Origin: Clarireedia homoeocarpa
Lineage: Eukaryota; Ascomycota; Leotiomycetes; Helotiales; Rutstroemiaceae
Length of the DNA: 51,261 nucleotides
Assembly: GCA_001465935.1 (NCBI GenBank)
Contig: LNKV01000112.1
Coordinates: forward strand, 17,059-68,319
Direction: 5' to 3'
Under the pieces are notes generated by a model. The model saw nothing but the letters and a program-made list of their open reading frames with translations, was not told the DNA's origin and searched no databases. Below, piece by piece: positions 40,701 through 48,250 of the stretch (within the stretch, counting starts at the first letter, position 1; each line of letters begins with the position of its first letter). Both the position numbers and the translations under genes were made by a program.

Positions 40701-43700
40701 GTTCGTTATTAAGAGGCTTCAAATGTTTAGGTACATGTTTTGATATATGTTTTACATGTTCTGAATTTACTACAATCCCGCCGCGTAAAGTCTCTGAGGT
40801 TCTATCAGTTAAATTATTACCTGCTGATTTACTTCTTTGTTCTAACTTTTTAACTGTATCATTTAAGATGGAGTATTTAGAACTATATAGCGAAGCAGTC
40901 CCAGCATATGGCAACGTTAAGAGGCCTACATTTGTAACCTCTGGGTGACCAAAGAATCCATTTCTTCAAATTTAACTTATCTTTTTAAAAAGTCTCTTAT
41001 TAAATCCAGGTACCGGTAGTATAAACTCCGGGCTTGTGTATCATACACCTATGATAGAAGAAACCGACTGTACATTAAGCATCATTTCAGACACCCACCA
41101 GTGAACCAGTCTGTAGCGACCACTTAAATAACCGTCGGTCTTTAAGTGAGGAACTTGTTGACCGTAATTGCACTAGCATCGCTAATATTTTTATTACTTT
41201 TCCTTGTATTTATAAAATACGTTTAAAGTCTTATATAAAAGAATATAACCTTTAAACTTAAGAGTTGCAAGTAATACTTATATATATTAACTAAGTCTCA
41301 GGTATATTCTTATAATAATATTCACTATTTCAGATCTTATATCTTTTTACATCTGTCTTTATAGTTTCATAACTTGCACGTTAAACCTTGACTTTTTTTC
41401 CCTAGTATTTTGAATTAGTATTATTTGATTTATTTATCATCTTAGTTCTTTCAATAATTTCTCGTCTTTTTGACTCATCTAGATGATCTTTATTAACAAG
41501 ATCATTATGAATATCCTTTCATAATTTATAGGATAAAGACTTTTTAGTATATAATGTATATTTATCAAAATAAGAGAAGACATTTTTACAATTGTTTACT
41601 CCACCTAATCTAAATTCATAAGTATTCTCTTCTGAATGTCTAGAAACAATCCCATTTTTAAATAATACACTAAAATGCTCTAATACTGTTAGATTTATTT
41701 CTCACTTTTGAGAAATATTAAAGTTGAAACTAAATCCTCTTTTTTCACCAATTGAACAAGTAAAACAACCTTCTCCGTCAGTAAATCCTGCAAACCATGC
41801 ATCGTTTAAAGTAGGTAGAATGGGTCTATTATTAATTACTACTGGTTCTAATAGTATTCTACCTTTAGTGACTCATTTATTATACCCTTTAACGAAAAGA
41901 TCAAATGTTTCTTGTCTTTTTGGTAAAACAAGATTACCATTAAATAAACTAACTAAAATGTCTATTTCTTTCTTATTTTGTGTTACATATCTACTAGTTA
42001 TAGCCGATTGACGGATAACTTTTCCAAACCCCAGAATTTCTTGTATAAATTCTAAAACTTGTTTATCTATTGTAGCTTGTGTAATAACAAATGCCAAATC
42101 TCCTCTATTGTTTACTATAAAAGAACCTTCTCCTTCAGTGAAACCTACTAATCAAGTTAAAAAGTTTTCTGAAGGAATTTTATTATTGGGCAAATGAGTA
42201 TTGTATTTCTTATAAAATGCAGAAAAATCAAACTTATTGTTTAAATTAGAATTAAATTTAGATATATATCTTTTAAAGATTGATTGGTTAGAACTAGGAA
42301 ATATAAGTAATGTTGAGAATATAAAATAATCTTCAAATACTAGTCTTGAGAAAAGATGTTGGTATAATATAGGATCACCTCCTCCCGCTGCTTCAAAAAA
42401 TGAAGTATTAAAATTTCTATCAGTTAAAACCATAGTAATTGCACCGGCTAAAACAGGTAGAGATAATAATAATAAAACAGCTGTAACTACTACAGCTCAT
42501 CCAAATAAGGCTAGTTTGTGTAGTCTTATTCCTGGGGCTCTCATATTCAGTATAGTTGTTATGACTTTTCCTGACATACCTACCTAAAAGCGTACCTCTC
42601 CTTTTCTTGTTTTCCTTTACGGTATTAGTAGGTAAAAAAAAAAAAGATAAGGGATCTTTGCTTATTGGTATTAACTGGAAGAGAGCAAGAGAGGGTAGAA
42701 GAATTTTAATTTATCTTATAATTTTAATAAGATATCTCTTTCTAAAAGGTATGTTGTTTTCTAAAGACAATTTTTTATCATAAAGACAACCGCCTGCAAA
42801 GCAGGCGGTTGTCCCCTGCAAAGCAGGCCCCTGCTTAAAAGCAGGGGTAGACTAATTGTTGTTGTAGAACAATTAAGGGCAGTCGCTGCCTGAGGTATAG
42901 TATCATAAATAGTAGTATCATTAGTAGTTAGATCTACAACTTTAACTTTCAGCGCCTTACTTAAGTTAAGTTCTGCCAGATGCGCTCTTAGTTTTATAAG
43001 AGCTACACTGCTCGGTTTAACACCAAGTTTAGCCACCGAGATCTTTGCCTTAGCAGCTTCTGAGATTTTACGTTCTAAAGATGAACCGGCTACTTTTAAT
43101 ACGTTATACTCAGGTTTGTATAGATCAATATAATATTGCTCTCTCTTAATTACAATTTCAGGGCTACAATACTCTAATATTTAAAGAGAAAATTTAGAGT
43201 AACCATATTTTAATAGGGCTCTACAAATAACGCTATCTTTACGATTAGTTATATGATACAAATTAAAGTACATGTAAAACCGCACAGTTAGGTTAATACT
43301 TGATCCAACATAACATTTACCACTTTCATTGTTAATTATACGATAGATACCACATTTACCCTTATTCTCTCTTGTAATATCTCTCTTCTGAGTATCCATC
43401 TTGCTATAAGTAATAGCTGGTGATATACTCTCCCTTTGGGTGGAAAGTTATGACATTAATTTATTAAGGTATCAGATAATACTGGAATACGCTTAACCTT
43501 AGTCGTTTTAGATGGGATAAGTCGAAACCACCCAACGACTTTATACTTAAAATTAACATAATATTACTATTATGGTTGGACTATACCTTAAGCGCATCGA
43601 TTAATCGACGCGGTTTATAACGTCTAGTCTCTGAAGATTCTACTAGTTACAAATGTATGTGTAACATCATAGCTTTCCTGCTGATTAAGTAATAACTATC

Positions 43701-45206
43701 TAGAGTTATACTACTCCCAGCAATTTGTTGTAACTTTTATATCAACCTCATAACTACTACTGATTTTTATTATAAATAATTATATTATTTTACAAGAGTT
43801 TTACAAATATATCCGCGATAAGTTATATTTGTGTCTAACCTCTTAACTATTGTTGATTGAGAAACAGGGTAACCTTTACTTTGAAAAAATTTTACACATT
43901 TACCTAAACTTTCAAATAGAATCTCCTCTTTACTTTCAGTATTGATTAATAACACTGATTTACTTAAACTATTAAGCGGTTTATTTCTATTAAACTTAAC
44001 TCTATCTTGTTGTAACATTATAGCTATTTCTGGTAGAGTCATCTCGGTAACTTTGGCTCTATCTATCCGTTCTCTTAAGAATAGATATTTACCTAAATAA
44101 TAACTACCCTTAGTAAGATGTTTAGTAAAGGTAAAATGACTAATATTAAGTTTAGATATAAAATCTTTTTGTTGTAAAGTAAAATAATAAAGTATAGATT
44201 TGTCCCTATTGTATAAATACAAAGGCTTAGCTGTCGATCCGCTAGGATTGTTTGCAACCTTTATATTATTCAAATTAAAACTAGGGTCCAATAAAAAATA
44301 CTGCTCTAAAACTATTTCTGGTTTAAATTCAGGGTAATAAGGTAAACATATTACTTCTAATCTAAAACGAGATAAACCTTTTTCTTCTATTAAAGGAATT
44401 AGTTTACCTATAGTTTTATGTGTTTTATTTAAGTAACCCCTTAATCTTAAAGCCAAGATAGAGGATGAACCTACATATTTTTGGTTTGTGTCTATACAAG
44501 TAAAAATATAAACACCTCGTTGTTGTATTTTACTATGAGGTAAACCTAGTTTCTCCTCAATTAAACTTCTAGTTGCTTTTTGATGTAAATCATTAAAGAC
44601 TAATCTAGGAATATTAATTAAAGAGTTAAATGTCTCTTCACTAACTAATATGTTAGAGTAAGCTAATATTTCATTTAATACCTTTACAGATACAGGTTTA
44701 CCACATCTAATTTGAGCTTTGGCTAACTCATGAGCATAAACACTATCACCTTTTCTACCTAAAATAAGACCTCAGTCTTTTTTTTTTTTCTTGGGGTCTT
44801 TAGGTGGTTCCATTTCAGGATCTGGATCGTTATCACTATGACCACTACCCTGCTGTGTAAACAATGTCGGGCTCGGATCCACTTCAGAATTAGGCTCACT
44901 GTTTTCTTTCTTTTTTTTATTTTTTTTTTTTCAATAAATTAACTTTTTAATAATAAATAAATATTTATTAATAAAAAAAATAAAAAAAAAGAAACGAAGG
45001 AGAGCAGTTAATCTAAAGTTCTCACTGTAAAATCCCAAATTAGAATAGTTAAACTTATTAAAATAATTTGCATAATTAAATAACAATAAAAAGAATGTAG
45101 AGAACTCTAAGTTGATAGCTCCTAAAAGTGAGCTAATACCAGATAAGTGTAAAGCAAATATAGCTAAGTCAACACTTGGACCACTATGACTTTGTACTCC
45201 TGATAA
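28237..45206 (-). CDS. cox1: cytochrome c oxidase subunit 1 (5' part missing)
   Basis: Catalytic subunit of complex IV. Exons are 45110-45206, 42349-42564, 40937-40958, 39790-39865, 38576-38589, 37213-37258, 34341-34532, about 31812-32019, about 30695-30709 and 28237-28767. They spell in order [114 protein letters not shown] and [20 protein letters not shown]. Heme and copper ligand histidines (GHPEVY, HHMYTV) are present. The frame is continuous over all nine junctions. The N-terminal half, before LSGVQ, is not in the window. The C-terminus carries an unusual Cys-rich tail. Confidence 0.95.
28894..28905. repeat. CCTGCCGGCAGG palindrome
   Basis: In the 3' part of the last cox1 intron; second copy at 50014-50025. 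Confidence 0.85.
28961..30460 (-). pseudogene. LAGLIDADG endonuclease with NUMOD tail, broken
   Basis: Motif 1 EWFRGFVDG is cut by a T...A hairpin (30090-30176) and resumes [14 protein letters not shown]. Motif 2 [20 protein letters not shown] is intact. After PFFNTQQW an in-frame TAA (29413-29415) and then a one-base frame change near 29383 (DFK / [15 protein letters not shown]) separate the C-terminal part. That part (28961-29380) has the NUMOD1-like [19 protein letters not shown] and ends IIKYSDKT. Both lesions are identical in the second copy. The reading is of a decayed enzyme. Confidence 0.82.
30090..30176. repeat. A+T hairpin element in first LAGLIDADG motif (cox1)
   Basis: T...A family, A core. 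On the minus strand it separates TTTGTAGATGGG from GGAAACTTCTC within the D-G-E-G motif. Confidence 0.83.
30695..30709 (-). CDS. cox1: cox1 microexon, about 15 nt (TFFP)
   Basis: GTAACATTTTTCCCT gives V-T-F-F-P, the residues missing between GVN and QHFLG. The shared AATGTAA at both ends of the upstream junction leaves its exact start uncertain by one base (14 or 15 nt). Confidence 0.82.
30710..31811 (-). mobile_element. group I intron in cox1 (GVN/VTFFP)
   Basis: R-type CCCCAGAGACTACATG (about 30797-30812) and S-type TTAAGTGATAGTCC (about 30744-30758) lie just before the microexon. The HEG is in frame with the 5' exon. Confidence 0.85.
30967..31812 (-). CDS. GIY-YIG homing endonuclease fused to cox1 exon
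   Basis: Runs on from the cox1 frame ([20 protein letters not shown]). GIY-YIG core: [70 protein letters not shown]. The C-terminal half ends [20 protein letters not shown] then [13 protein letters not shown], stop at 30967; TGA is W three times. A small GC hairpin (31721-31748) is read in frame as [12 protein letters not shown]. This intron/HEG type is common in fungal cox1. It is full length. Confidence 0.9.
31812..32019 (-). CDS. cox1: cox1 exon (SGVVLAN...GVN)
   Basis: AGT GGT GTA GTT to GGG GTT AAT, including [20 protein letters not shown] and [16 protein letters not shown]. The 3' boundary is uncertain by one base. Confidence 0.9.
32050..32990 (-). CDS. GIY-YIG endonuclease with C-terminal repeat domain (second of pair)
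   Basis: [68 protein letters not shown] form the catalytic domain. C-terminal: [40 protein letters not shown], then [20 protein letters not shown] and [15 protein letters not shown], stop at 32050. The last unit matches the end of the neighbour gene ([20 protein letters not shown] and [14 protein letters not shown]). The frame is open apart from TGA=W. The start is uncertain (about 32958-32990). Probably functional. Confidence 0.87.
33024..34028 (-). CDS. GIY-YIG endonuclease with C-terminal repeat domain (first of pair)
   Basis: [69 protein letters not shown]. The family C-terminus ([40 protein letters not shown]) continues through TGA=W (ADWQSKECEE) to [20 protein letters not shown] and the stop at 33024. 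Same architecture as the gene downstream, so the pair looks like a tandem duplication that has diverged. Confidence 0.87.
34341..34532 (-). CDS. cox1: cox1 exon (HHMYTV...IGGL)
   Basis: 64 codons, CAT CAC ATG to GGA TTA, with [20 protein letters not shown]. Confidence 0.93.
34591..34678. repeat. A+T hairpin element, T...A family (A core, inverted)
   Basis: Between exon HHMYTV and the S element. Confidence 0.8.
34721..35520 (-). CDS. LAGLIDADG homing endonuclease
   Basis: Motif 1 [20 protein letters not shown] and motif 2 [20 protein letters not shown]. Domain features are [20 protein letters not shown] and [20 protein letters not shown], and the end is TKKTGSAHP with TAG at 34721. TGA is W at SFDKWLTIHN and others. 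No break was seen, though the N-terminal start is unclear. This is the HEG of the second core of the composite intron. Confidence 0.85.
36112..36835 (-). pseudogene. GIY-YIG endonuclease broken by a GC palindrome
   Basis: [70 protein letters not shown] give a complete catalytic domain. After AKMSMAKFG the palindrome CCTGCCGGCAGG with short flanks (about 36345-36362) shifts the frame and a stop follows. The NUMOD part resumes in another frame ([20 protein letters not shown] ... [13 protein letters not shown], stop 36112). The truncated product might keep the catalytic domain but loses DNA-binding parts. Confidence 0.83.
36348..36359. repeat. CCTGCCGGCAGG palindrome in GIY-YIG gene
   Basis: Its position coincides with the frame break. 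Confidence 0.85.
36845..36906. repeat. GC-rich hairpin cluster
   Basis: CCCTCCGAAGGGAGCCCTCT with GGCTCCCTTGGAGCC and CCCGGCC; between the GIY-YIG gene and the first intron core. Confidence 0.65.
37032..37043. repeat. CCTGCCGGCAGG palindrome within intron R region
   Basis: Interrupts the TAGTCTCTGAGG-type R element (reads TAGTCT then the palindrome then CACTCTG). Confidence 0.8.
37213..37258 (-). CDS. cox1: cox1 exon ([15 protein letters not shown])
   Basis: 46 nt; the first base completes the Val codon from the 14-nt exon. W is TGA. Confidence 0.92.
37259..38575 (-). mobile_element. group I intron in cox1 (YLGMV/YAMMS)
   Basis: R-type CTCCTCAGAGACTACACGC (about 38355-38375) and S-type GATGAAGATATAGTGC (about 38328-38343) near the 5' end; the HEG follows. 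Confidence 0.87.
37300..38290 (-). CDS. LAGLIDADG homing endonuclease, intact
   Basis: Motif 1 [20 protein letters not shown] and motif 2 [20 protein letters not shown]. The linking domains contain [20 protein letters not shown] and [20 protein letters not shown]. The stop at 37300 follows [15 protein letters not shown] is read as W at both motif starts. No small repeat interrupts it. Confidence 0.88.
38576..38589 (-). CDS. cox1: cox1 14-nt microexon (YLGMV)
   Basis: TATTTAGGTATGGT, with G immediately upstream and a group I intron on each side. It restores VFG-YLGMV-YAMMS exactly, matching conserved COX1. Confidence 0.9.
38590..39789 (-). mobile_element. group I intron in cox1 (SVFG/YLGMV)
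   Basis: R-like TTTCAGAGGCCATACG (about 39539-39554) lies within the 5' part that is also coding. The HEG is continuous with the exon. Confidence 0.85.
38653..39789 (-). CDS. LAGLIDADG endonuclease/maturase fused to cox1 exon
   Basis: Open from the exon ([19 protein letters not shown]) through a non-conserved leader to motif 1 [20 protein letters not shown] and motif 2 [20 protein letters not shown]. The end KHYLIQWNSLVSK has TAA at 38653. It is the classical cox1-intron type, in which some members act as maturases and others as endonucleases. Intact, with TGA as W. Confidence 0.9.
39790..39865 (-). CDS. cox1: cox1 exon (YILIIPG...SVFG)
   Basis: 76 nt, C TAC ATT to [20 protein letters not shown] variant of the conserved region. 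Confidence 0.93.
39955..40936 (-). CDS. LAGLIDADG endonuclease fused to cox1 microexon
   Basis: Open from GHPEV into [19 protein letters not shown]. Motif 1 [20 protein letters not shown] and motif 2 [20 protein letters not shown], the classical cox1 intron type. One TGA (about 40080) is W. CCTGCCGGCAGG (39977-39988) lies in frame in the last codons, read as LPAG before RKYYNSR and the stop at 39955. Otherwise intact. Confidence 0.9.
39977..39988. repeat. CCTGCCGGCAGG palindrome, in frame
   Basis: 12 bases, so the HEG frame is kept. Confidence 0.85.
40937..40958 (-). CDS. cox1: cox1 22-nt microexon (WFFGHPEV)
   Basis: GATTCTTTGGTCACCCAGAG then GT. It carries the conserved GHPEV with a metal-ligand His. 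Split codons T|GA (Trp) and GT|C (Val) close on both sides. Confidence 0.92.
40959..42348 (-). mobile_element. group I intron in cox1 (QHLF/WFFGHP)
   Basis: The last 400 bases include GTCGCTACAGACTGG (about 41108-41122) and sequence like that at 18960-19030 in cox3, suggesting related intron cores. Confidence 0.85.
41402..42348 (-). CDS. LAGLIDADG homing endonuclease fused to cox1 exon
   Basis: Open from [18 protein letters not shown] through a leader to motif 1 [20 protein letters not shown] and motif 2 [20 protein letters not shown]. The end is KSNNTNSKY with TAG at 41402. TGA is W at the motif starts and elsewhere. Full length, no insertion. Confidence 0.9.
42349..42564 (-). CDS. cox1: cox1 exon (ITTILNM...YQHLF)
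   Basis: 216 nt, TC ATA ACA to CTT TTC T; contains [20 protein letters not shown] and [12 protein letters not shown]. Confidence 0.93.
42761..43399 (-). pseudogene. GIY-YIG endonuclease with a nonsense codon
   Basis: [45 protein letters not shown] then TAA (43181-43183) where relatives have Glu, then [20 protein letters not shown] and [20 protein letters not shown]. The C-terminal NUMOD-like part ([16 protein letters not shown]) runs into a CTGCAAAGCAG palindrome cluster (42785-42850) that supplies the final residues. A single-base change (GAA to TAA) probably inactivates it. Confidence 0.82.
42785..42850. repeat. GC palindrome cluster (CCTGCAAAGCAGG)
   Basis: Three successive CCTGCAAAGCAGG / CCTGCTTAAAAGCAGG type hairpins at the end of the GIY-YIG gene. 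Confidence 0.8.
43785..44912 (-). CDS. GIY-YIG homing endonuclease, divergent N-terminus
   Basis: [71 protein letters not shown] form the catalytic part. The C-terminal half contains two NUMOD-like units ([40 protein letters not shown]) and ends ICKTLVK at 43785. The N-terminal 150 residues start with an acidic, Pro/Ser-rich stretch ([18 protein letters not shown]) and a KKKKK run beside the hairpin 44911-44992. It contains TGA=W (KKDWGLILG). The start is not identified. Confidence 0.83.
44911..44992. repeat. A+T hairpin element, T...A family (C core, inverted)
   Basis: Near the 5' end of the cox1 GAIN/FITTI intron. Confidence 0.78.
45110..45206 (-). CDS. cox1: first cox1 exon in window (LSGVQ...GAIN)
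   Basis: 97 nt, TTA TCA GGA to ATC AAC T. Directly upstream is an intron 3' end (TTTGCATGATAAATTTTATT...GTG). Confidence 0.93.
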
Positions 45207-45261
45207 CACGGCAATAAAATTTATCATGCAAATTGTCAAGCGTATTTTTCTAATTATTTCC

Positions 45262-45346
45262 CTTTTTTTTTCTTCTTTTTTTTATTTTAATATTTATTTA
45301 TTTTTTATATTTATTTTATATTTAAATAAAAAAAAAAGAAAAAAAT
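45262..45346. repeat. A+T hairpin element at nad4/cox1 join
   Basis: T...A family, A core, inverted; the best candidate for the recombination or mis-join point. Confidence 0.8.
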
Positions 45347-45731
45347 AGGCAGGTGCTACATGCAGGCATGTTTACACAACCAACAGAATAAAACTAAAGC
45401 TCGTGCTCTGATTTATAGGTATAAAAAAAAGCCTTTTTGCTATTTTTTTACCTTCCCCCTAAAGCTGTTCTGAGACCCTACGAAGTAGGGGTGCTGCTAT
45501 AACACAACCTACCCAAGGCTAAGGTCTTAGAAGTGCAGGATTAAGAAGCTAACCTGAAAATTAGAATTATATGCCCCTCCGTAAGGGACTGCCGGCAGCC
45601 CACCCACCCCTTTAGGGACGGATTACCTATTAAAAATAAGTAATCATCCTACTCGGCAAAAACTCATTCAGGACAAAAAATAAATTTATAATAAAAGGCT
45701 TGCTTTATTTTTTTTTCCTTTTTCTCCTTCT

Positions 45732-45781
45732 CCCCTCTGCGAAGCGACTCCTCAATTAATTGAGGAGTCAGAGGGGAGACA
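45732..45781. repeat. GC palindrome (GCGAAGCGAC family), shortened right arm
   Basis: Same left arm and CAATTAATTG centre as 12857-12980, but the right arm lacks the CGCTTCG segment. Confidence 0.82.
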
Positions 45782-45894
45782 AGGCAAGAAAAAACCAGAT
45801 AAATAGTTTAAGCTTTACGTAAAGCTTAAATTATAATTATAAAAAAAAAAGCCCTCCCTCCCCTGCGAAGCGAGGGGGGTTGGAGGAAAAATTT

Positions 45895-46815
45895 TTAGCA
45901 GTCCAGCCTATTGCAATTACTACCTTCGGAGAGCGATCTTCCTTTATTTATACCAGATCTTAGTGAAATAAGCATATTTAACCCTTCTTCAGTTATATGC
46001 TCCTTAGCCTTGATGATCTCCGCGGCTTTACATCAATCTTTGAAGTCATACGATTTTACTCCAACAATATTATGTTTCTTAAAAAACGGTATAATTTTGT
46101 CATAATTATCTGAAAACTTATAGACCGAAAAATTAACAACAGGATGTTTTGAAGATGTTTCTAATATTCCGCACCCAAAATAGGAAATAAAACTCTCCAG
46201 TAGTTTATCATCCCGAGAATGTTGAGTAATTTGGAACACTAAGTATACTTGATCTATCTTTCTATTAGGTCGTTTCACTAGAGTTATTTTGAAACAACCT
46301 TCAGCGGAAGTGAATCCAGCAATTCACTGGTCATCTGGTACTGTTTTATTTTGCACCAAAGGTCTCGACACAGGTATAATGTCAAGAAAAGAATGTTGCA
46401 ATTCAACAGGTAAGCCTAGATTAATCGCAGCCTTAATTGATACAATTTTATTTAAACCCTCCTTAGTTAAATGCTCTTTACTTACCATCATATTAACAAC
46501 ATCTTTGAATAGAAGATAATCTGCTAACTTCTGAGTTATTAAAGGGTATTTTTCAAAATGTGGAATTATTTTGTTAACAATGTCCTTTACAGACTCGACT
46601 CTAAACTTTACCAAATCATTTACGTCATTCCTTATACTACCCACTCCGAAATAAGATTGGATCTCTTGTAAGATCAGGAGATCTTTTTTATGTAAAGTTA
46701 TTGAAAAACCCGCTTCGACTAAAAAACCTGTACGGTACTTGGGGTTTCTTCTAACTTTAATCATAAACGAACCCTCTCCGTCAACAAATCCTGTGAGAAA
46801 CCAAGGGTGAAAAGC
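45895..46815 (-). CDS. LAGLIDADG homing endonuclease (nad4 intron)
   Basis: Motif 1 FHPWFLTGFVDGEGSFMIKV and motif 2 QWIAGFTSAEGCFKITLVKR (W is TGA), with complete domains between and after. The end is EGSNCNRLDC, stop at 45895. Upstream is an A...T hairpin and, beyond it, a second, different motif start (LDPWFVTGFIDA, about 46895-46930). So the 5' end looks assembled from two HEGs joined at the hairpin. The conserved enzyme itself is unbroken from 46815 on. Confidence 0.86.
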
Positions 46816-46817
46816 AC

Positions 46818-46904
46818 TAATAAAAAAAGAAAAAAAAAAAAAAATAAAAATAATAATAAATAAAAAAGACATTATCTTATTTTTTTTTTTTCTTTTTTTA
46901 TTAC
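46818..46904. repeat. A+T hairpin element between two HEG N-termini
   Basis: A...T family. On the minus strand it is preceded by TTCATAGACGCAG (GFIDA) and followed by a complete new PWFLTGFVDGEGSF. Confidence 0.82.
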
Positions 46905-47393
46905 TGCGTCTATGAAACCTGTTACAAATCAAGGGTCTAAGCTATTAATAAAATGTAAGGTTTTTACTTGAGTGGTTAACATTTGTGTAATTGAGTTAGA
47001 TGAGATAGAATTAGAATGAATAAAAACACGTTTTATACCTTGTATATGACTAAGAGAAGTGTTTCTCCCTAAAACCGGTTTCCCGGCGACTAGAGTACAC
47101 CTTACAATATAATCTCTCATATAATAAAATCTGCTACTATTTAGTTTAGATTTATTAAAGTGTGATATTGAAAAACCATCTACTCGTTGCTCTTTTACAG
47201 GCAAAGCCTGATTTAGATCCGCAATCACCCATTTCATTACTGAGATCTCTAGTGATGTTACCATACCCCGAGGCATTAATCGGGCCGGATAATAAATTTC
47301 CCTATTATCTTTGGTTACTAGAGCTTTAGGGCTTCCCCGGAGTTTGGTTTTTAAACACTGATTTAAAAGAAGAGCCAATACTCTTCTTTTTTG

Positions 47394-47909
47394 AAACAAT
47401 GTGTATAAGAATAAGTAAAAGCTAGCTCTTACCTTGTTATTTGATCCAAATAGACCTATTAATATAAACAACGGGGGTAAAATACTTTCAAAAAAAACAT
47501 AAAATAATAATATATCTAATACTAAAAATACTGCTAATAATAAGCTTTCTAATAATAGTATAATTATAACATAAGATCTTACATTATCTTGAATAGACTT
47601 TCAATTACTTAATAATGCTATAGGAGTTATCATAGTTGTTAGTAATACAAAGTAGACTGATAGTCCATCTAACCCCAAGTAAAAATCGAAAGAGCTTATT
47701 TCGTGGTATTCTTGTACAAATTGAAATTGATTACTACTGGCGTCGAAAAGTATAAAAATTAAAAAAGAAAGAAATAGATTCGCAACAGATGCAGTTAAGG
47801 CAATTTTTTTAATACGTCTAATACTTAAAACCGTCAAGTTATAAGATATACCTGTAGAAATAGTAAATACACCTAATAAAGGTATTATTAATAAAAGTGA
47901 AAGTAACAT
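47394..47909 (-). CDS. nad4: NADH dehydrogenase subunit 4, exon 1 only
   Basis: Membrane proton-pumping subunit of complex I. 172 codons from ATG 47909: MLLSLLLIIPLLGVFTISTG, FDFYLGLDGLSVYFVLLTTM, TPIALLSNWKS (W is TGA), FYVFFESILPPLFILIGLFG, ending SFYLFLYTLF before a group I intron. Family members have about 490 residues, so roughly 320 are missing. No further nad4 exon occurs in the window. Splicing to the next visible exon would join nad4 to cox1 in frame, which I take as a rearrangement product rather than a real protein. Confidence 0.93.
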
Positions 47910-48250
47910 AGATAAAAATTAATAAGACAAATTTCCCACCCCCGGATCCTTTTTCTTGCATCCCATGCTTGCTTCTAATCCCTCCGACTCTTCCTATTTT
48001 TTTTTTCTTTTTTATTAATAAATATTTATTATTAAAAAGTTAATTTATAGATAAAAAAAAGAAAAAAAGCTAAGCTGGAGGGATAAAGGAGTAATGCAAA
48101 CAAATAAACTACATAGTATATTTGATCTTTAATAACACCACACACAACTGTATAGTCCACATGTCTTATTTTCGGCTGTCTCCTTATCCCTGCTATTTTT
48201 GTATTGGTGCTGACTGGCTGGCTGGCTGCATGCACGAAAAAAAGGACAGT
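47910..48250. other. spacer upstream of nad4
   Basis: No gene seen. Contains the A+T hairpin 47996-48068 (C core) and a GGCTGGCTGGCTGCATGCA stretch near 48215. Confidence 0.6.

Larger units (their letters stand above)
39866..40936 (-). mobile_element. group I intron in cox1 (GHPEV/YILII)
   Basis: R-type CCTCAGAGACTTTACGCGG (about 40782-40800) near the 5' end; the HEG frame spans it. Confidence 0.87.
42565..45109 (-). mobile_element. group I intron in cox1 (GAIN/FITTI) with two GIY-YIG genes
   Basis: R-type CTTCAGAGACTAGACG (about 43620-43635) and S-type CTTAAGGTATAGTCC (about 43571-43585) lie between the two HEGs, so one HEG is upstream and the other downstream of the core. Confidence 0.83.
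45207..47393 (-). mobile_element. chimeric group I intron: nad4 5' half, cox1 3' half
   Basis: The 5' end follows nad4 exon 1 (LYTLF) and has the core blocks AACTCCGGGGAAGCCC (about 47335-47350), GATTGCGGATC (about 47215-47226) and AAAGAGCAACGAGTAGATGG (about 47180-47200). The 3' end leads into cox1 LSGVQ. An A-type hairpin (45262-45346) lies near the join. 45350-45890 holds no ORF, only GC hairpins, including the GCGAAGCGAC palindrome at 45732-45781. Confidence 0.75.

Noticed and set aside
45350..45700. Possible small structured RNA or rRNA fragment (GC-rich stretch with several hairpins)
   Set aside because: No conserved rRNA or RNase P motif was recognised; it is within the chimeric intron and looks like repeat-rich spacer.
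45110..47909. A real NAD4-COX1 fusion protein
   Set aside because: Frame-compatible, but both proteins would lose essential parts; a recombination or assembly junction explains it better.
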